DNA from: CAZOOK01 sp964581385
Lineage (GTDB): Bacteria; Pseudomonadota; Gammaproteobacteria; Nevskiales; Nevskiaceae
Direction of reading: 5' to 3'
Assembly: GCA_964581385.1 (NCBI GenBank)
Contig: CAZOOK010000013.1
Location: 71,539 to 135,538 of the forward strand
DNA length: 64,000 bases
Part shown: positions 51,755 through 63,909 of the stretch, piece by piece
How positions within the stretch are numbered: the stretch's first letter is position 1
How the letters are laid out: every line of letters starts with the position of its first letter
The notes under the pieces: model-generated
Seen by the model: the letters and a program-made list of their open reading frames with translations, nothing else
Told to the model about the DNA's origin: nothing
Database searches by the model: none
Made by a program: the position numbers and the translations under genes

Positions 51755-52011
51755 CCCTAGCCCGCATATCTCACAGGGCCGCCGGAGAATCCCGTGCTTC
51801 TTACCTTACCCGTTGTGTTTTTATGGACGATCGCCACGAACAGCGTGTCGGAAGATTCTCCGGCTGGATTGGCGCTGGCCTGCCTGCGGGGCATTGGGCT
51901 TGAACCTCACTCAACCGATGGAACTACCATCGGTTTCGCTCCGGTCCGGCGCCCACCGCCTCCTCGGCAACGACCATCACTCAATCCCCCTGTGAGATAT
52001 GCGGGCTAGGG
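51755..52011. mobile_element. 257-bp MITE-like element with 24-bp perfect terminal inverted repeats
   Basis: Positions 51755-51778 and 51988-52011 are exact 24-base inverse complements (ends CCCTAGCCCG and CGGGCTAGGG). Inside, 51781-51791 pairs with 51854-51864 (11 bp), and 51913-51921 pairs with 51927-51935 (9 bp). No target-site duplication is obvious. A 71-codon frame from a GTG at 51794 stops inside the right repeat; it could be the tail of a lost transposase or chance. The element lies between convergent genes (DUF4169 and malQ). Confidence 0.75.
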
Positions 52012-52025
52012 ACTGTCGCCCTAGA

Positions 52026-54112
52026 TCACCCGCTTGCTTTGCGGTGAGAGTTCATGGCCTTGAGTCGCGCGGACACTTCAGCGGTGGAAAGCAATGTATC
52101 CGCTTCCCCAGGCAGCCTGCGCTGCCAGTTCGGGTGCTGGTCGATGGTGCCGGGAATGTTCGGTTGTTCGATAAGCGCGAGCGCGTCTTCCACCGGCAGC
52201 AGCGCGAGTGGCGACGGCGTGCGTGCAATAAAAGCGGCAGCGGCATCGGCGACGGGACTGGTGCTGTCGATTGCCGGCGTTTCGCCTTGCGCTACGCCGG
52301 CATAGCAGAACGCGCTCCATAACTTGTCGCGATCCTCGGCGCGCGCGACATTTTCACGCGCTTCATCGGTGTGCGGGCCGAACAGGTCGAGCCGCTGGCG
52401 CCATTCGATGTCACGACCGCGCCACCAGCCGGCGATGGTTGGCAGATCGTGCGTGGTCGTCATCGCTACCGCCTCGGCGGGCCAGCGCGCCGGCTCCACG
52501 AACAGACCCCAGTCGCGCTCGAACCAGAGCACGCGCATGCCGAGAATGCCGGCGCCCGCCAGGCGCTCGCGGAAGCCTTCCGGCACCGTGCCCATGTCCT
52601 CGCCGATGATGACGGCGCGATGCCGCCACGATTCCAGTGCGATGAGCTTGAAGAGGTCATCGATCGGATAATGCAGATACGCGCCTTCGGTCGCTTTGGC
52701 GCCGTCCGGCACCAGCCACAGACGGCCGAGGCCGAGCACATGGTCGATGCGCAGGCCGCCGACATTGCGCAATTGCGCACGCAGCATTTCGAGGAACGGC
52801 GCATAGCCGTGCAGATGGAGTGCGCGTGGTGAGAACGCGGTGAGGCCCCAGTTCTGACCGACGGCGTTGATGTAGTCGGGTGGTGCGCCGACGCTGACGC
52901 CGATCAGCATGTCATGGTGCCGGCTCCAGCCATGACTGCCACCGCCATCGGTACCGACTGCGAGGTCGCCGATCAGTCCGATCGCCATGCCGGCACTGCG
53001 TGCAGTGTCTTGCGCGGAACGCAGGCCGCGATCGGCGAGCCACTGCAGGAAGCTGTGAAAGCGAATTTCCTCCGCATGGTCCTCAGCGAACGCGGCGACT
53101 TTGGCGCTGCCGCTGTCGCGATACGCCGCTGGCCAATCGCGCCAGTTCCAGCGCGGCTTTTTGCCGGAGAAAAAATGCGCATGCAACGCTTCGAAGCGTG
53201 CGTGATCGCGCAAGGCGTCGCCGGCTTCGTCGCGGTAGCGCTGGAAATCCTGGCGCAAGGAATCCGGTGCAGCGGTGAATCGGTCATGCAAGGTGCGCAG
53301 AATGCGCAGCCGCGCGCGTGCCGCCGCCGGCCAGTTCACCAGCGGCAGTGTTTCCAGCGCGGCGAGCTCATCGGCGAGGCCGGTATCGGCGATCGCTTCG
53401 CGCACCGCCGCCGGGCCGAACGCAGTCGCCGGATCGGCGTGCAAGGCATTGACGAACAGGCGGCTCGACGGCGAATAGGGACTAAAACGTTCGACATCGG
53501 CAGCAAACAGCGCGTGCATCGGGCTCACTGCGACGGCGTCGGCGCCGTGCGCGGCGGCGGCACGTGCGAATTGCCTGAGGCCGGTGAAATCACCGATGCC
53601 ACCGTCGCCTTTGCGGCGCAGCGCGTAGAGCTGCGCAGTGAGGCCCCACAGCTTGCGTGCGCCGGCGACGTCGGCAACACCGAAGCAACGCCGCGGCGCC
53701 ACGGCGAGTGTGAAAGTGCTGTCGCCAATTTCGACACGGTGATAGCCCGATGCCGCGACGGCTGCCAGCACGAATTGTCCGTTCGCATCGCGCGTCGCCA
53801 CGCCGTCGTTATGAGATCCTTCCTCGAATGCGATGCGATAGGGCGTCGTATCGCCGTTCGCAACGCGGCCGCCGACACGCACGGGCTCGCCGACGCCGAC
53901 GACGATCAGCGGCGGCGGTCGCGCGCCGTCGTTTTCGGCGTGCAAGCGCGCGAGGCTTTCATTTACCTGTGCCGGTGTTTCGCAGGGAATTTCGAGCGCA
54001 ATGAGAATCGCACGCACGGTTGCTGTGCTCACCTCGTGATGCTCGCCGCGATAATCGATCCAGCGTGTTGCCAGACCAGCGGCGTCGGCGAGCTGTTGCA
54101 GTGCAGCCTCGA

Positions 54113-54116
<4 letters not shown>
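52026..54116 (-). CDS. malQ: 4-alpha-glucanotransferase (amylomaltase)
   Basis: 696 residues from ATG 54116, with GAGGAA before it; the frame's extension to 54275 is antisense-like. GH77 enzyme: nucleophile Asp in GLRIDHVLGLGRLW, acid/base Glu in VIIGEDMGTVPEG, and stabilising Asp in TTHDLPTIAGWW. The N-terminal ~150 residues carry the extra beta-domains of enterobacterial-type MalQ. It transfers maltooligosyl units released from glycogen. Start overlaps the glgX stop (ATGA); last gene of the glycogen operon. Confidence 0.94.
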
Positions 54117-56260
<2,144 letters not shown>

Positions 56261-56358
56261 ATTTCGTTTCCCTCGACGGGGAAGGGCATGCTTTGACGGC
56301 GCGAGATGCTCTTACTCCGATGGCCTCCTGGAGAGAGCGGGAAATTCCAAAAGATGTT

Positions 56359-58566
56359 CTATATATGCTCATCGTGCCGTAACAGAACTGTGCCCAGTGG
56401 CGGCAGCGTCAGTTCGAGCGACGCCGGCTGGCCGTGACTGCCGATATTGCGCGCAACAACCGCGCCGACATTGCCGACGTTGCTGCCGCCGTAGTATTTC
56501 GCGTCGGTGTTCAACAGTTCTCTCCAGGTACCGACGGCCGGCACCCCGACGCGATAGCCGTAATGCGGCAGCGGCGTCATGTTCGTCACGGTGAGCAGCG
56601 GCGCGCCATCGTAGCCGCGACGCAACCAGGCGAACACGCAGTTGGCCTTGTCCTCGACGACCACCCAATGGAAGCCACCGCTTTCGCAGTCGCGCTGGTG
56701 CAGCGCCGGCTCACCGATGTAGAGGCGATTGAGATCGCGCACCAGACGCCGCACGCCACCATGCAGCGGATCACTGAGCAGATGCCAGTCGAGCGCGGTG
56801 TCGTGATTCCATTCGCGCTCCTGGGCGAACTCGCCGCCCATAAACAGCAGCTTCTTGCCGGGATAGCTCCACATCAGTCCGAAATACGCGCGCAGATTGG
56901 CGAAGCGCTGCCAACGATCGCCCGTCATCTTGCGGATCAGCGAGCCCTTGCCGTGCACCATTTCGTCATGCGACAGCGGCAACAGGAAGCGTTCGGAGAA
57001 CGCATAGACCAGTCCGAAAGTAATATCGTTGTGATGCCAGCTGCGGTGGATCGGATCGCGCGCCATATACTGCAGCGTGTCGTGCATCCAGCCCATGTTC
57101 CACTTGTAAGAGAAGCCGAGCCCGCCGTCATGCACGGGATGTGATACGCCCACCCAGTCGGTGGATTCCTCGGCGATGACCAGCGCGCCGGGACAACGTT
57201 CGGCGACTGCTTCGTTGAGGTTGCGGATGAAGGCGACAGCTTCCAGATTCTCGCGGCCGCCATAGCGGTTCGGCACCCATTCGCCGGCCTTGCGGCTGTA
57301 GTCGCGGTAGAGCATCGACGCGACCGCGTCCACGCGCAGTCCGTCGATGTGGTAGCGCTCCAGCCAGTGCAGCGCGCTGGCGATCAGAAAGCCGGATACC
57401 TCGTGGCGTCCGAAGTTGTAGATCGCGGTATTCCAGTCCTGGTGAAATCCTTCGCGCGGGTCCGCATGTTCATACAGCGCGGAGCCGTCGAAGCGCGCGA
57501 GACCGTGCGCATCGGTTGGAAAGTGCGCCGGTACCCAGTCGAGAATCACTCCGATGCCGGCAATGTGGCAGGCGTTGACGAAATGCGCGAAACCTTCCGG
57601 CGGTCCGTAGCGCGCGGTCGGCGTGTAGAGGCCGAGCGGCTGGTATCCCCAAGAACCGCCGAACGGATGCTCCATGATCGGCAGCAGCTCGATGTGCGTG
57701 AAACCCATGTCGACGACGTAGGGAATCAATTGCGCCGCGAGTTCGTCCCAGTTCAGAGAACGCGATTGGTCGTGCTCGTGACGCCGCCAGGAGCCGGCGT
57801 GCACTTCGTAGATCGACAGCGGTTTGTGTGGTCTTTGCTGTTCGTAGCGGGACGCCATCCACGTCGCGTCACTCCATTGGAATTCGGTGATCGCAGGGAC
57901 CACCGATGCCGTACCCGGCGGCGGTTCCGAGGCGAGTCCGACGGGATCGGCTTTCAGAGGTAGCATCCCATGCGCGCCGAGAATCTCGTATTTGTAATAC
58001 TCGCCGGACAGCAGTCGCGGCACGAACAATTCCCAGATGCCGGATTCGCGCCGCAGCCGCATCGCGTGGCGGCGGCCGTCCCAGCCGTTGAACGCGCCGA
58101 CCACTGATACGCGCCGGGCATTCGGCGCCCACACCGCGAAACGCACGCCGGGCACGTCGCGAATCGTCATCGGCTGCGCGCCGAGACAGCGGCCGAGATC
58201 GCGATGACGCCCTTCAGCGAACAGGTGCATGTCGAGTTCGCCGAGCAGTAACCCGAATGAATACGGGTCTTCGGTTTCCTGCACGCTTCCGGGCCAGTGG
58301 ATGCGCAGCAGGTAACTGGTATCGCGTGGAATGCGGCCGGCGAACAAGCCCGGCGTCTGGATCGTTCGCAGCTCGGCAAGCACGCTGCCGTCGGCAGCAA
58401 TTGCTTCGACGCGCCCTGCCAGCGGCAGGAGCGCGCGCACGATCGTATCGTCGCCGTCGGCATGCGGACCAAGCAGCGCAAATGGATCGCCCGCCAGACC
58501 GCTCGCGAGCGCCTTGGCGTCGGCCGGATCGAGCAATAGTTTCGGGTCGGGCGGTGGAGTCGTCAT
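56359..58566 (-). CDS. glgB: 1,4-alpha-glucan branching enzyme
   Basis: 735 residues from ATG 58566, one base after the glgA stop, so coupled. Two N-terminal CBM48-like modules (residues ~15-120 and ~130-230; VWAPNARRVSVVGAFNGWDGR), then the GH13 barrel: IDGLRVDAVASML (nucleophile Asp), VIAEESTDW (acid/base Glu) and LSHDEMVHGKGSL (stabilising Asp). Length and order are typical of the long bacterial GlgB. Confidence 0.97.
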   Translation of the reverse strand: MTTPPPDPKLLLDPADAKALASGLAGDPFALLGPHADGDDTIVRALLPLAGRVEAIAADGSVLAELRTIQTPGLFAGRIPRDTSYLLRIHWPGSVQETEDPYSFGLLLGELDMHLFAEGRHRDLGRCLGAQPMTIRDVPGVRFAVWAPNARRVSVVGAFNGWDGRRHAMRLRRESGIWELFVPRLLSGEYYKYEILGAHGMLPLKADPVGLASEPPPGTASVVPAITEFQWSDATWMASRYEQQRPHKPLSIYEVHAGSWRRHEHDQSRSLNWDELAAQLIPYVVDMGFTHIELLPIMEHPFGGSWGYQPLGLYTPTARYGPPEGFAHFVNACHIAGIGVILDWVPAHFPTDAHGLARFDGSALYEHADPREGFHQDWNTAIYNFGRHEVSGFLIASALHWLERYHIDGLRVDAVASMLYRDYSRKAGEWVPNRYGGRENLEAVAFIRNLNEAVAERCPGALVIAEESTDWVGVSHPVHDGGLGFSYKWNMGWMHDTLQYMARDPIHRSWHHNDITFGLVYAFSERFLLPLSHDEMVHGKGSLIRKMTGDRWQRFANLRAYFGLMWSYPGKKLLFMGGEFAQEREWNHDTALDWHLLSDPLHGGVRRLVRDLNRLYIGEPALHQRDCESGGFHWVVVEDKANCVFAWLRRGYDGAPLLTVTNMTPLPHYGYRVGVPAVGTWRELLNTDAKYYGGSNVGNVGAVVARNIGSHGQPASLELTLPPLGTVLLRHDEHI

Positions 58567-58567
58567 T

Positions 58568-60025
58568 TCATGTGATTCTTTGCGCTGATGGTGTATCGCA
58601 AAGCGCACGATACAGCTCCATGTAAAGTCGTGCCGACGCGTGCCAGGAGAAATCGCGCTTCATGCCGGCGCGTCGCAGCGTTGCACGGGTCTTGCCATTC
58701 GCGAATAATTCGAGCGCTCGTCGCACTCCATACAAGAGGCCGCTCGCGTCGGCATGTTCAAAGTGAACGCCGGTGGCGCTGCCGGCGGCGAGCGTCTCCG
58801 GCGTCGCGTCCGTGACGGTGTCGGCGAGTCCGCCGGTGCGGCGCACGACCGGAATCGCGCCGTAGCGCTGCGCGTACATCTGGTTCAGACCGCAGGGCTC
58901 GAAGCGCGAAGGCATCAGCAACAGGTCGGCCGCGGCATACAGGCGGTGCGCAAGTTCCTCGTCGTAGCCGGCACGGATCGCGATGCGGTCCGGAGCGGTG
59001 CGCGCCCAACCGGCGAGCGCGCTTTGCAGATCGTGATCGCCGGCGCCGAGAACGATGATCTGCAAGGGCAGATCGAGCAAACCCGCACCGGCGGCGACGA
59101 TCAGGTCCGCGCCCTTCTGGTCGGTGAGACGGCCGATGAAGACCGCGAGTGGATCGTTGCTCGTGCCCAGTCCGGATTCTTTCTGCACGGCGCGTTTGTT
59201 GGCGATCTTGCCGGATGCCGCGTCGCGGATGCGGTAGCGCGTGTCGAGCAAGGGATCGGTTGCCGGATTCCAGATCACGTCGTCAATGCCGTTGACGATG
59301 CCGTGCAGACGCGATGCGCGCACGCGCAGCAGGCCGTCGAGCGTCTGGCCGAACTCTGACGTGCGGATTTCGCGGGCATATGTTGGGCTGACGGTGGTAA
59401 TGGCATCGGCGTAGTTGATGCCGGCTTTCATGAACGACAGCCTGCCCCAATATTCGACACCATCGACATGCCACCATTTGTCCGGCAGGCGCAGGGCCGC
59501 GAAAGCCTCGCGTCCGAATACGCCTTGATACGCGAGGTTGTGGATGGTGAATACGATTCGTGGCCGCTGGGTCATTTCCGCGATCCGCGGTGCCGCCAGT
59601 GCGGTCTGCCAGTCATGCAGATTGACGATGTCGGGGCGCCAGCCGCCGGCACCGCCGGCGAGTCTGGCGATGGCTTCACTGAAGCAGCCGAAGCGCCAGG
59701 CGTTGTCGGTAAAGTCATGACCGGCGGCGTCGCGATAGGGATCGCCGGCGCGCGCGTATAGCGGTGCGTGATCGACCAACCATACCGCACAGTCGTTGCC
59801 GGGCAGCATGCCTTCCAGAATCTCAAAGCGCTGGCCGAGCACATCGAGAGCGATCAGCGTGCGCAAGTTGCGCAGTTTTTCGCGTGTGCCGCGATAGGCC
59901 GGTATGCAAATGCGCACGTCGGCGCCGAGCTTTTGCAGTGCCGGGGGTAGCGCACCGGCAACGTCGCCCAGCCCGCCGGTTTTTGCGAACGGAACACATT
60001 CAGCAGCGGCGTGCAGGATTTTCAT
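58568..60025 (-). CDS. glgA: glycogen synthase (ADP-glucose)
   Basis: 485 residues. GT5 enzyme: N-terminal ADP-glucose site KTGGLGDVAGALP (15-27), VNLHDWQTAL, TIHNLAYQG, and in the C-terminal Rossmann domain FIGRLTDQKGADL plus PSRFEPCGLNQMYAQRYGAIPVVRRTGGLADTV. Adds glucose from ADP-glucose to the growing alpha-1,4 chain. 66 bp downstream of glgC. Confidence 0.97.
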   Translation of the reverse strand: MKILHAAAECVPFAKTGGLGDVAGALPPALQKLGADVRICIPAYRGTREKLRNLRTLIALDVLGQRFEILEGMLPGNDCAVWLVDHAPLYARAGDPYRDAAGHDFTDNAWRFGCFSEAIARLAGGAGGWRPDIVNLHDWQTALAAPRIAEMTQRPRIVFTIHNLAYQGVFGREAFAALRLPDKWWHVDGVEYWGRLSFMKAGINYADAITTVSPTYAREIRTSEFGQTLDGLLRVRASRLHGIVNGIDDVIWNPATDPLLDTRYRIRDAASGKIANKRAVQKESGLGTSNDPLAVFIGRLTDQKGADLIVAAGAGLLDLPLQIIVLGAGDHDLQSALAGWARTAPDRIAIRAGYDEELAHRLYAAADLLLMPSRFEPCGLNQMYAQRYGAIPVVRRTGGLADTVTDATPETLAAGSATGVHFEHADASGLLYGVRRALELFANGKTRATLRRAGMKRDFSWHASARLYMELYRALCDTPSAQRIT

Positions 60026-60091
60026 TCGGATTTCCCAGGAAGCGCAGCCAGATTCCGCGCAGCACGGAGGCGCATGCTCGAAGCGCCAACT

Positions 60092-61345
60092 TTATTCGAG
60101 CATTTCCGAGGTAACCAGTGTGACCCCGCTCTGGCTGACGTGATACAGCCTGCGGTCCTGCTCTGGATTTTCTCCGATCACGGTCCCATCGGGAATGGTG
60201 CAGCCCTCGTCGATGACGGCGCGATGGATGCGGCAGTTGCGGCCAACCCGCACGCCGGGCAGAAGCAGCGAATCCTCCACGACGCTGTGCGCGTCGACAC
60301 GCGCATTGATGAACAGCACCGAGCGGCGCACCGACGCGCCGGAGACGATGCAGCCGCCGCTGACGACCGAATCCACCGCCAAGCCGCGTTGATCCGGATC
60401 ATCGAACACGAACTTCGCCGGCGGCACCTGTTCCTGATGCGACCAGATTGGCCAATCGTCATCGTAAAGGTTCAATTCCGGTACGACGCCGGTGAGTTCG
60501 AGGTTTCCGCGCCAATAGGCGTCAACGGTGCCGACGTCACGCCAGTAGCCCTGCTTTTCAGGTTCGTACAGATCGCGAAACGGATATGCGAACACTTTAC
60601 CGGTCTGAATTGCCGATGGAATGATGTCCTTACCGAAATCGTGACTGGAGCTCTCGAGACGGGCATCGCGCAGCAGCCAGTCCAGCAGGAAACGCGCGTC
60701 GAAAACATAAATGCCCATGCTGGCCAGCGCGACATCCGTCCTGCCGGGCATTGGCTTCGGTTGCTTCGGCTTTTCGTCGAAGCCCAGAATGCGTGTGCTT
60801 ACATCGACCTGCATGACGCCGAACTCGGTTGCTTCCGAGCAGGGCACTTCGATGCAGCCGACCGTGAGCTGTGCTTCGTTCTCGACGTGATGCGCGAGCA
60901 TCTTTCCATAGTCCATCTTGTAGATATGGTCGCCCGCCAGCACCAGCACGTAGGCCGGCTGATGCGTGCGGATGAAATCGATGTTCTGGAATACCGCATC
61001 GGCGGTGCCGGCGTACCAGGACGGGTTTTCGGTGCGCTGTTCCGCGGGCAGCAATTCCACGAATTCGCCGAACTGGCCGCGCAGGAAGCCCCAGCCCAGC
61101 TGCAGGTGCCGGATCAGCGAGCGGCTCTTGTATTGCGTGAGCACGCCAACCCGGCGGATGCCGCTATTGATGCAGTTTGATAGCGTGAAGTCGATGATGC
61201 GGAACTTGCCGCCGAATGGGACCGCCGGCTTGGCCCGGTTGGTAGTCAATTGCATCAGGCGCGAACCTCGGCCGCCGGCCATGACCAGCGCGAGCGTTTC
61301 GCGCGTCAGGCGGCTGACGAAGCGCGGATCGGTGGGTGTCTGCAT
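60092..61345 (-). CDS. glgC: glucose-1-phosphate adenylyltransferase
   Basis: 417 residues from ATG 61345, with AGAGGAT upstream; the open frame to 61555 is leader. Makes ADP-glucose, the committed step. Motifs: LVMAGGRGSRLMQLT (20-34), RAKPAVPFGGKFRIIDFTLSN with the activator-site Lys, WYAGTADAVFQN, GDHIYKMDY and FDEKPKQP. The C-terminal left-handed beta-helix (VVSGGCIVSGASVRRSVLF) is present. First gene of glgC-A-B-X-malQ. Confidence 0.97.
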   Translation of the reverse strand: MQTPTDPRFVSRLTRETLALVMAGGRGSRLMQLTTNRAKPAVPFGGKFRIIDFTLSNCINSGIRRVGVLTQYKSRSLIRHLQLGWGFLRGQFGEFVELLPAEQRTENPSWYAGTADAVFQNIDFIRTHQPAYVLVLAGDHIYKMDYGKMLAHHVENEAQLTVGCIEVPCSEATEFGVMQVDVSTRILGFDEKPKQPKPMPGRTDVALASMGIYVFDARFLLDWLLRDARLESSSHDFGKDIIPSAIQTGKVFAYPFRDLYEPEKQGYWRDVGTVDAYWRGNLELTGVVPELNLYDDDWPIWSHQEQVPPAKFVFDDPDQRGLAVDSVVSGGCIVSGASVRRSVLFINARVDAHSVVEDSLLLPGVRVGRNCRIHRAVIDEGCTIPDGTVIGENPEQDRRLYHVSQSGVTLVTSEMLE

Positions 61346-61746
61346 GCATAATCCTCTGAGCGCTGGTTCCGGTCTTGTGCAATTTCGGAAGGGGATTAAT
61401 TTTGACTGGGACTGCCTGTGCGTCTTCCAGCGTGCCGCAAAGATTGCGCCCGTAACGCGCTTTCGTTCGGATGGTATATGCAGACCGTCTGCTAGTTCTT
61501 GTGCAAAACCACCGCATACACAATGCGATACGCAATGCATATGCCAAAGGGACACAGGCGGGCTCGGATCGGACCGGGAAATAGGCGTGGCGTTTGTGCG
61601 GTCTTGGCAGCGGAAAGGATGTCTGTGCCGCGGGACCGTCCAAGCAAGATGCGATAGCGCAGGTCAAGTCCGTACAAATTCTGCCGATATGATCCACGCG
61701 ATGAACCGCGATATGGATATGACGTGCCCAACGCAGAAATAAAGCT
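61346..61746. promoter_or_regulatory. 401-bp divergent region upstream of the glycogen operon
   Basis: Between glgC (minus) and the HD-GYP-like gene (plus); it must contain both promoters. A stretch around 61515-61550 is rich in overlapping ATGC/GCAT repeats, and no CRP-type palindrome is seen here. No gene is supported. Confidence 0.35.
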
Positions 61747-62880
61747 ATGCACGTAAAACTGGCCTCTTCCGACTCTATCCGCATCAAACAGCCGCTGCTT
61801 TGGGATGTTTACAGCGAGCAGGGCCAACTGCTGTTTAAAAGGGGCGCGGTACTGCACGATCAGCGGCACATCGACATGCTCATAGGACGCGGTGCCTACG
61901 TCGAGCACGAAGCTCATGGTAGTGATAGCCATCAGCCCAGGACGAAGGCAGATCTGTCCGGAAAGAACAGCTCAAAGCCGGACACTCTGTTCGAGCTGTG
62001 GGACGACATTCATCAGCGGCTCGGTGCTCTGCTGCGCCGGCACGACGGCGATCCACAGTTCCTGGAAAAGCTGGCCAGAATCGCAACCGATCTGATTGCT
62101 CTGGTCGACAAGAACATCGACGCGGCGATCTTCTCGATCATGCGGATCGACATGACCAACTACGCGATCGCGCATACGCTTCAGGTCGCCACTTGCTGTG
62201 AAATTTACGGACGTTTCGTACATTGGGAAGTGCCGGAGCGTACCAGCCTCGTCAACGCTGCGCTGACGATGAATCTTGCGATGCTGGAATTGCAGCTGAC
62301 CTTGAGCAAACAGGCCACGCCACCGACGCCGGAACAGCGCGAACTGATCCTTTCTCATCCCACCCGCACGCGCGATCGACTGACGAGCGTAGGTGTGACT
62401 GATCAGGTCTGGTTGCGTGCCGTGGCTGAACATCACGAAACCGCCGACGGTAACGGGTACCCGCTTAATCTTAGCGAAGTGTCACCGATGGCCGAGGTAT
62501 TGAACATGGCCGATCGCTATTGCGCGCTGATGGGCAAGCGCTGCGAGCGCGATGCCAAGGCGCCCAACATCGCTGCGCGCGAACTCTACCTGACCACTTC
62601 GGGAGAGCGGCAGGCGGTCATCGCGCGGATCATCAAAGGGTTCGGTTTGTTCCCGCCCGGTCATTTCGTGCGCCTGGTCAACGGCGAAATCGCCATCGTT
62701 ACGCATCGCGGCGAGCACGCCAGCAGACCGCGCATCGCCACCGTGATCACTGCGCAAGGCACCAAACTCCTCGATCCGATTCGGCGCGACTCCGCCAAAC
62801 CCGAGTTTGCGATCACCGACATTGTGCCGTCAGACGAGTGTGCGATACAGGCTGATCCGACGAAGCTGTTCGCATACTAA
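61747..62880 (+). CDS. degenerate HD-GYP domain protein
   Basis: 377 residues. HD-GYP landmarks are present (YAIAHTLQVA, ILSHP at 201-205 and HHETADGNGYP at 229-239), but the eponymous His-Asp is replaced: the segment reads AALTMNLAML (171-180). Active c-di-GMP phosphodiesterases need that pair to hold metal, so this is probably a binding or signalling protein. I recall an HD-GYP-like subfamily with the same TMN sequence. The N-terminal ~75 residues resemble a PilZ-like or DUF3391-type region. Confidence 0.8.
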   Translation: MHVKLASSDSIRIKQPLLWDVYSEQGQLLFKRGAVLHDQRHIDMLIGRGAYVEHEAHGSDSHQPRTKADLSGKNSSKPDTLFELWDDIHQRLGALLRRHDGDPQFLEKLARIATDLIALVDKNIDAAIFSIMRIDMTNYAIAHTLQVATCCEIYGRFVHWEVPERTSLVNAALTMNLAMLELQLTLSKQATPPTPEQRELILSHPTRTRDRLTSVGVTDQVWLRAVAEHHETADGNGYPLNLSEVSPMAEVLNMADRYCALMGKRCERDAKAPNIAARELYLTTSGERQAVIARIIKGFGLFPPGHFVRLVNGEIAIVTHRGEHASRPRIATVITAQGTKLLDPIRRDSAKPEFAITDIVPSDECAIQADPTKLFAY

Positions 62881-62938
62881 TAGGTCTGGCCCCAAACACG
62901 CATCCACGACAGGCAGCATGCCGTATTAGGATTTGTCC

Positions 62939-63844
62939 GTGAGTGCCGCCGAAGACTTCCTCGCCATGATCTCGCGCCGCAATTTCTTTGTCGCCGCAGC
63001 CAGTGCATTGCTTGCGGGCTGCTCGCCGCTGCGGCTGCTCAACGCTTCCGCTGCCGACGATTCATTTACGCTGCGCGAAGGATTGAGCTATGGACCGCTG
63101 CCGCGCCACCGTTTCGATCTGTTCGTGCCGCGATCCTCGGTGGCCGGCCCGGTGCCAATCGCGGGTTGGCCTGTCGCGGTGTTCTTTTATGGTGGTTCGT
63201 GGAATCGCGGTGCGCGTGCGGACTATCGCTTTGTCGGCGAGGCACTTGCCTCGCGTGGCATCCTTACGGCGATTGCCGATTACCGGCTATATCCGGAAGT
63301 ACGTTATCCGGATTTTCTGCACGACTGCGCCCGGATTACCGCACTGACGCTGCATGAAGCCGGCAGCTGGGGCGGCGATCCTGCCCGTGTGCATGTGATG
63401 GGGCACAGCGCGGGCGCTTACAACGCGGCGATGCTGGCGCTCGACGAGCGTTGGCTGACTAGCGAAGGTGCATCGCCGCGCAGCCTCGCCGGCTGGGTGG
63501 GATTGGCCGGTCCTTACGATTTTCTGCCGATCAGTAATTCTGAAGTGCAACCGGTATTCCACTACCCGGATTCACCGCCGGATTCGCAGCCGCTCATGCA
63601 TGTCCACAAGGGTTCACCGCGCGCCTTTCTCGGTGCCGCGCGCAGTGATTCGCTGGTCGATCCGCAGCGCAATACCGTCGCGCTGGCTGCTCAGTTGCAT
63701 GCGGAGGGTGTGCCGGTGGAAGTGAAGCTCTACGGACGTGTCGATCACGCTGCGCTGATCGCTACGCTGGCACGACCGCTGCGCTGGCTCGCACCGGTAC
63801 TCGACGATGTGAGCGGCTTTATGCTTGGTGTGGAAAGAATCTGA
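62939..63844 (+). CDS. exported alpha/beta hydrolase (esterase-like)
   Basis: 301 residues from a GTG at 62939, with AGGAT upstream; ATG 62966 (MISRRNFFVAAASALLAGC) is an alternative start. That segment has twin arginines and a lipobox (LLAGC), so it is a Tat- or Sec-exported lipoprotein. Hydrolase motifs: oxyanion FFYGGSWNRG, nucleophile elbow GHSAGAYNAA, C-terminal His in RVDHAALI. Resembles the BD-FAE/carboxylesterase group. Substrate unknown. Confidence 0.87.
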   Translation: MSAAEDFLAMISRRNFFVAAASALLAGCSPLRLLNASAADDSFTLREGLSYGPLPRHRFDLFVPRSSVAGPVPIAGWPVAVFFYGGSWNRGARADYRFVGEALASRGILTAIADYRLYPEVRYPDFLHDCARITALTLHEAGSWGGDPARVHVMGHSAGAYNAAMLALDERWLTSEGASPRSLAGWVGLAGPYDFLPISNSEVQPVFHYPDSPPDSQPLMHVHKGSPRAFLGAARSDSLVDPQRNTVALAAQLHAEGVPVEVKLYGRVDHAALIATLARPLRWLAPVLDDVSGFMLGVERI

Positions 63845-63909
63845 GACATTATCCGCAGCCGGTTACACTTCGGGGGATACTGAACATCCCTCGGATCCAC
63901 ACGATTGCC

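Noticed and set aside
51794..52009. 71-codon frame inside the inverted-repeat element as a gene
   Set aside because: No ribosome site and mostly Pro/Arg-rich; kept only as a hint of a transposase remnant.
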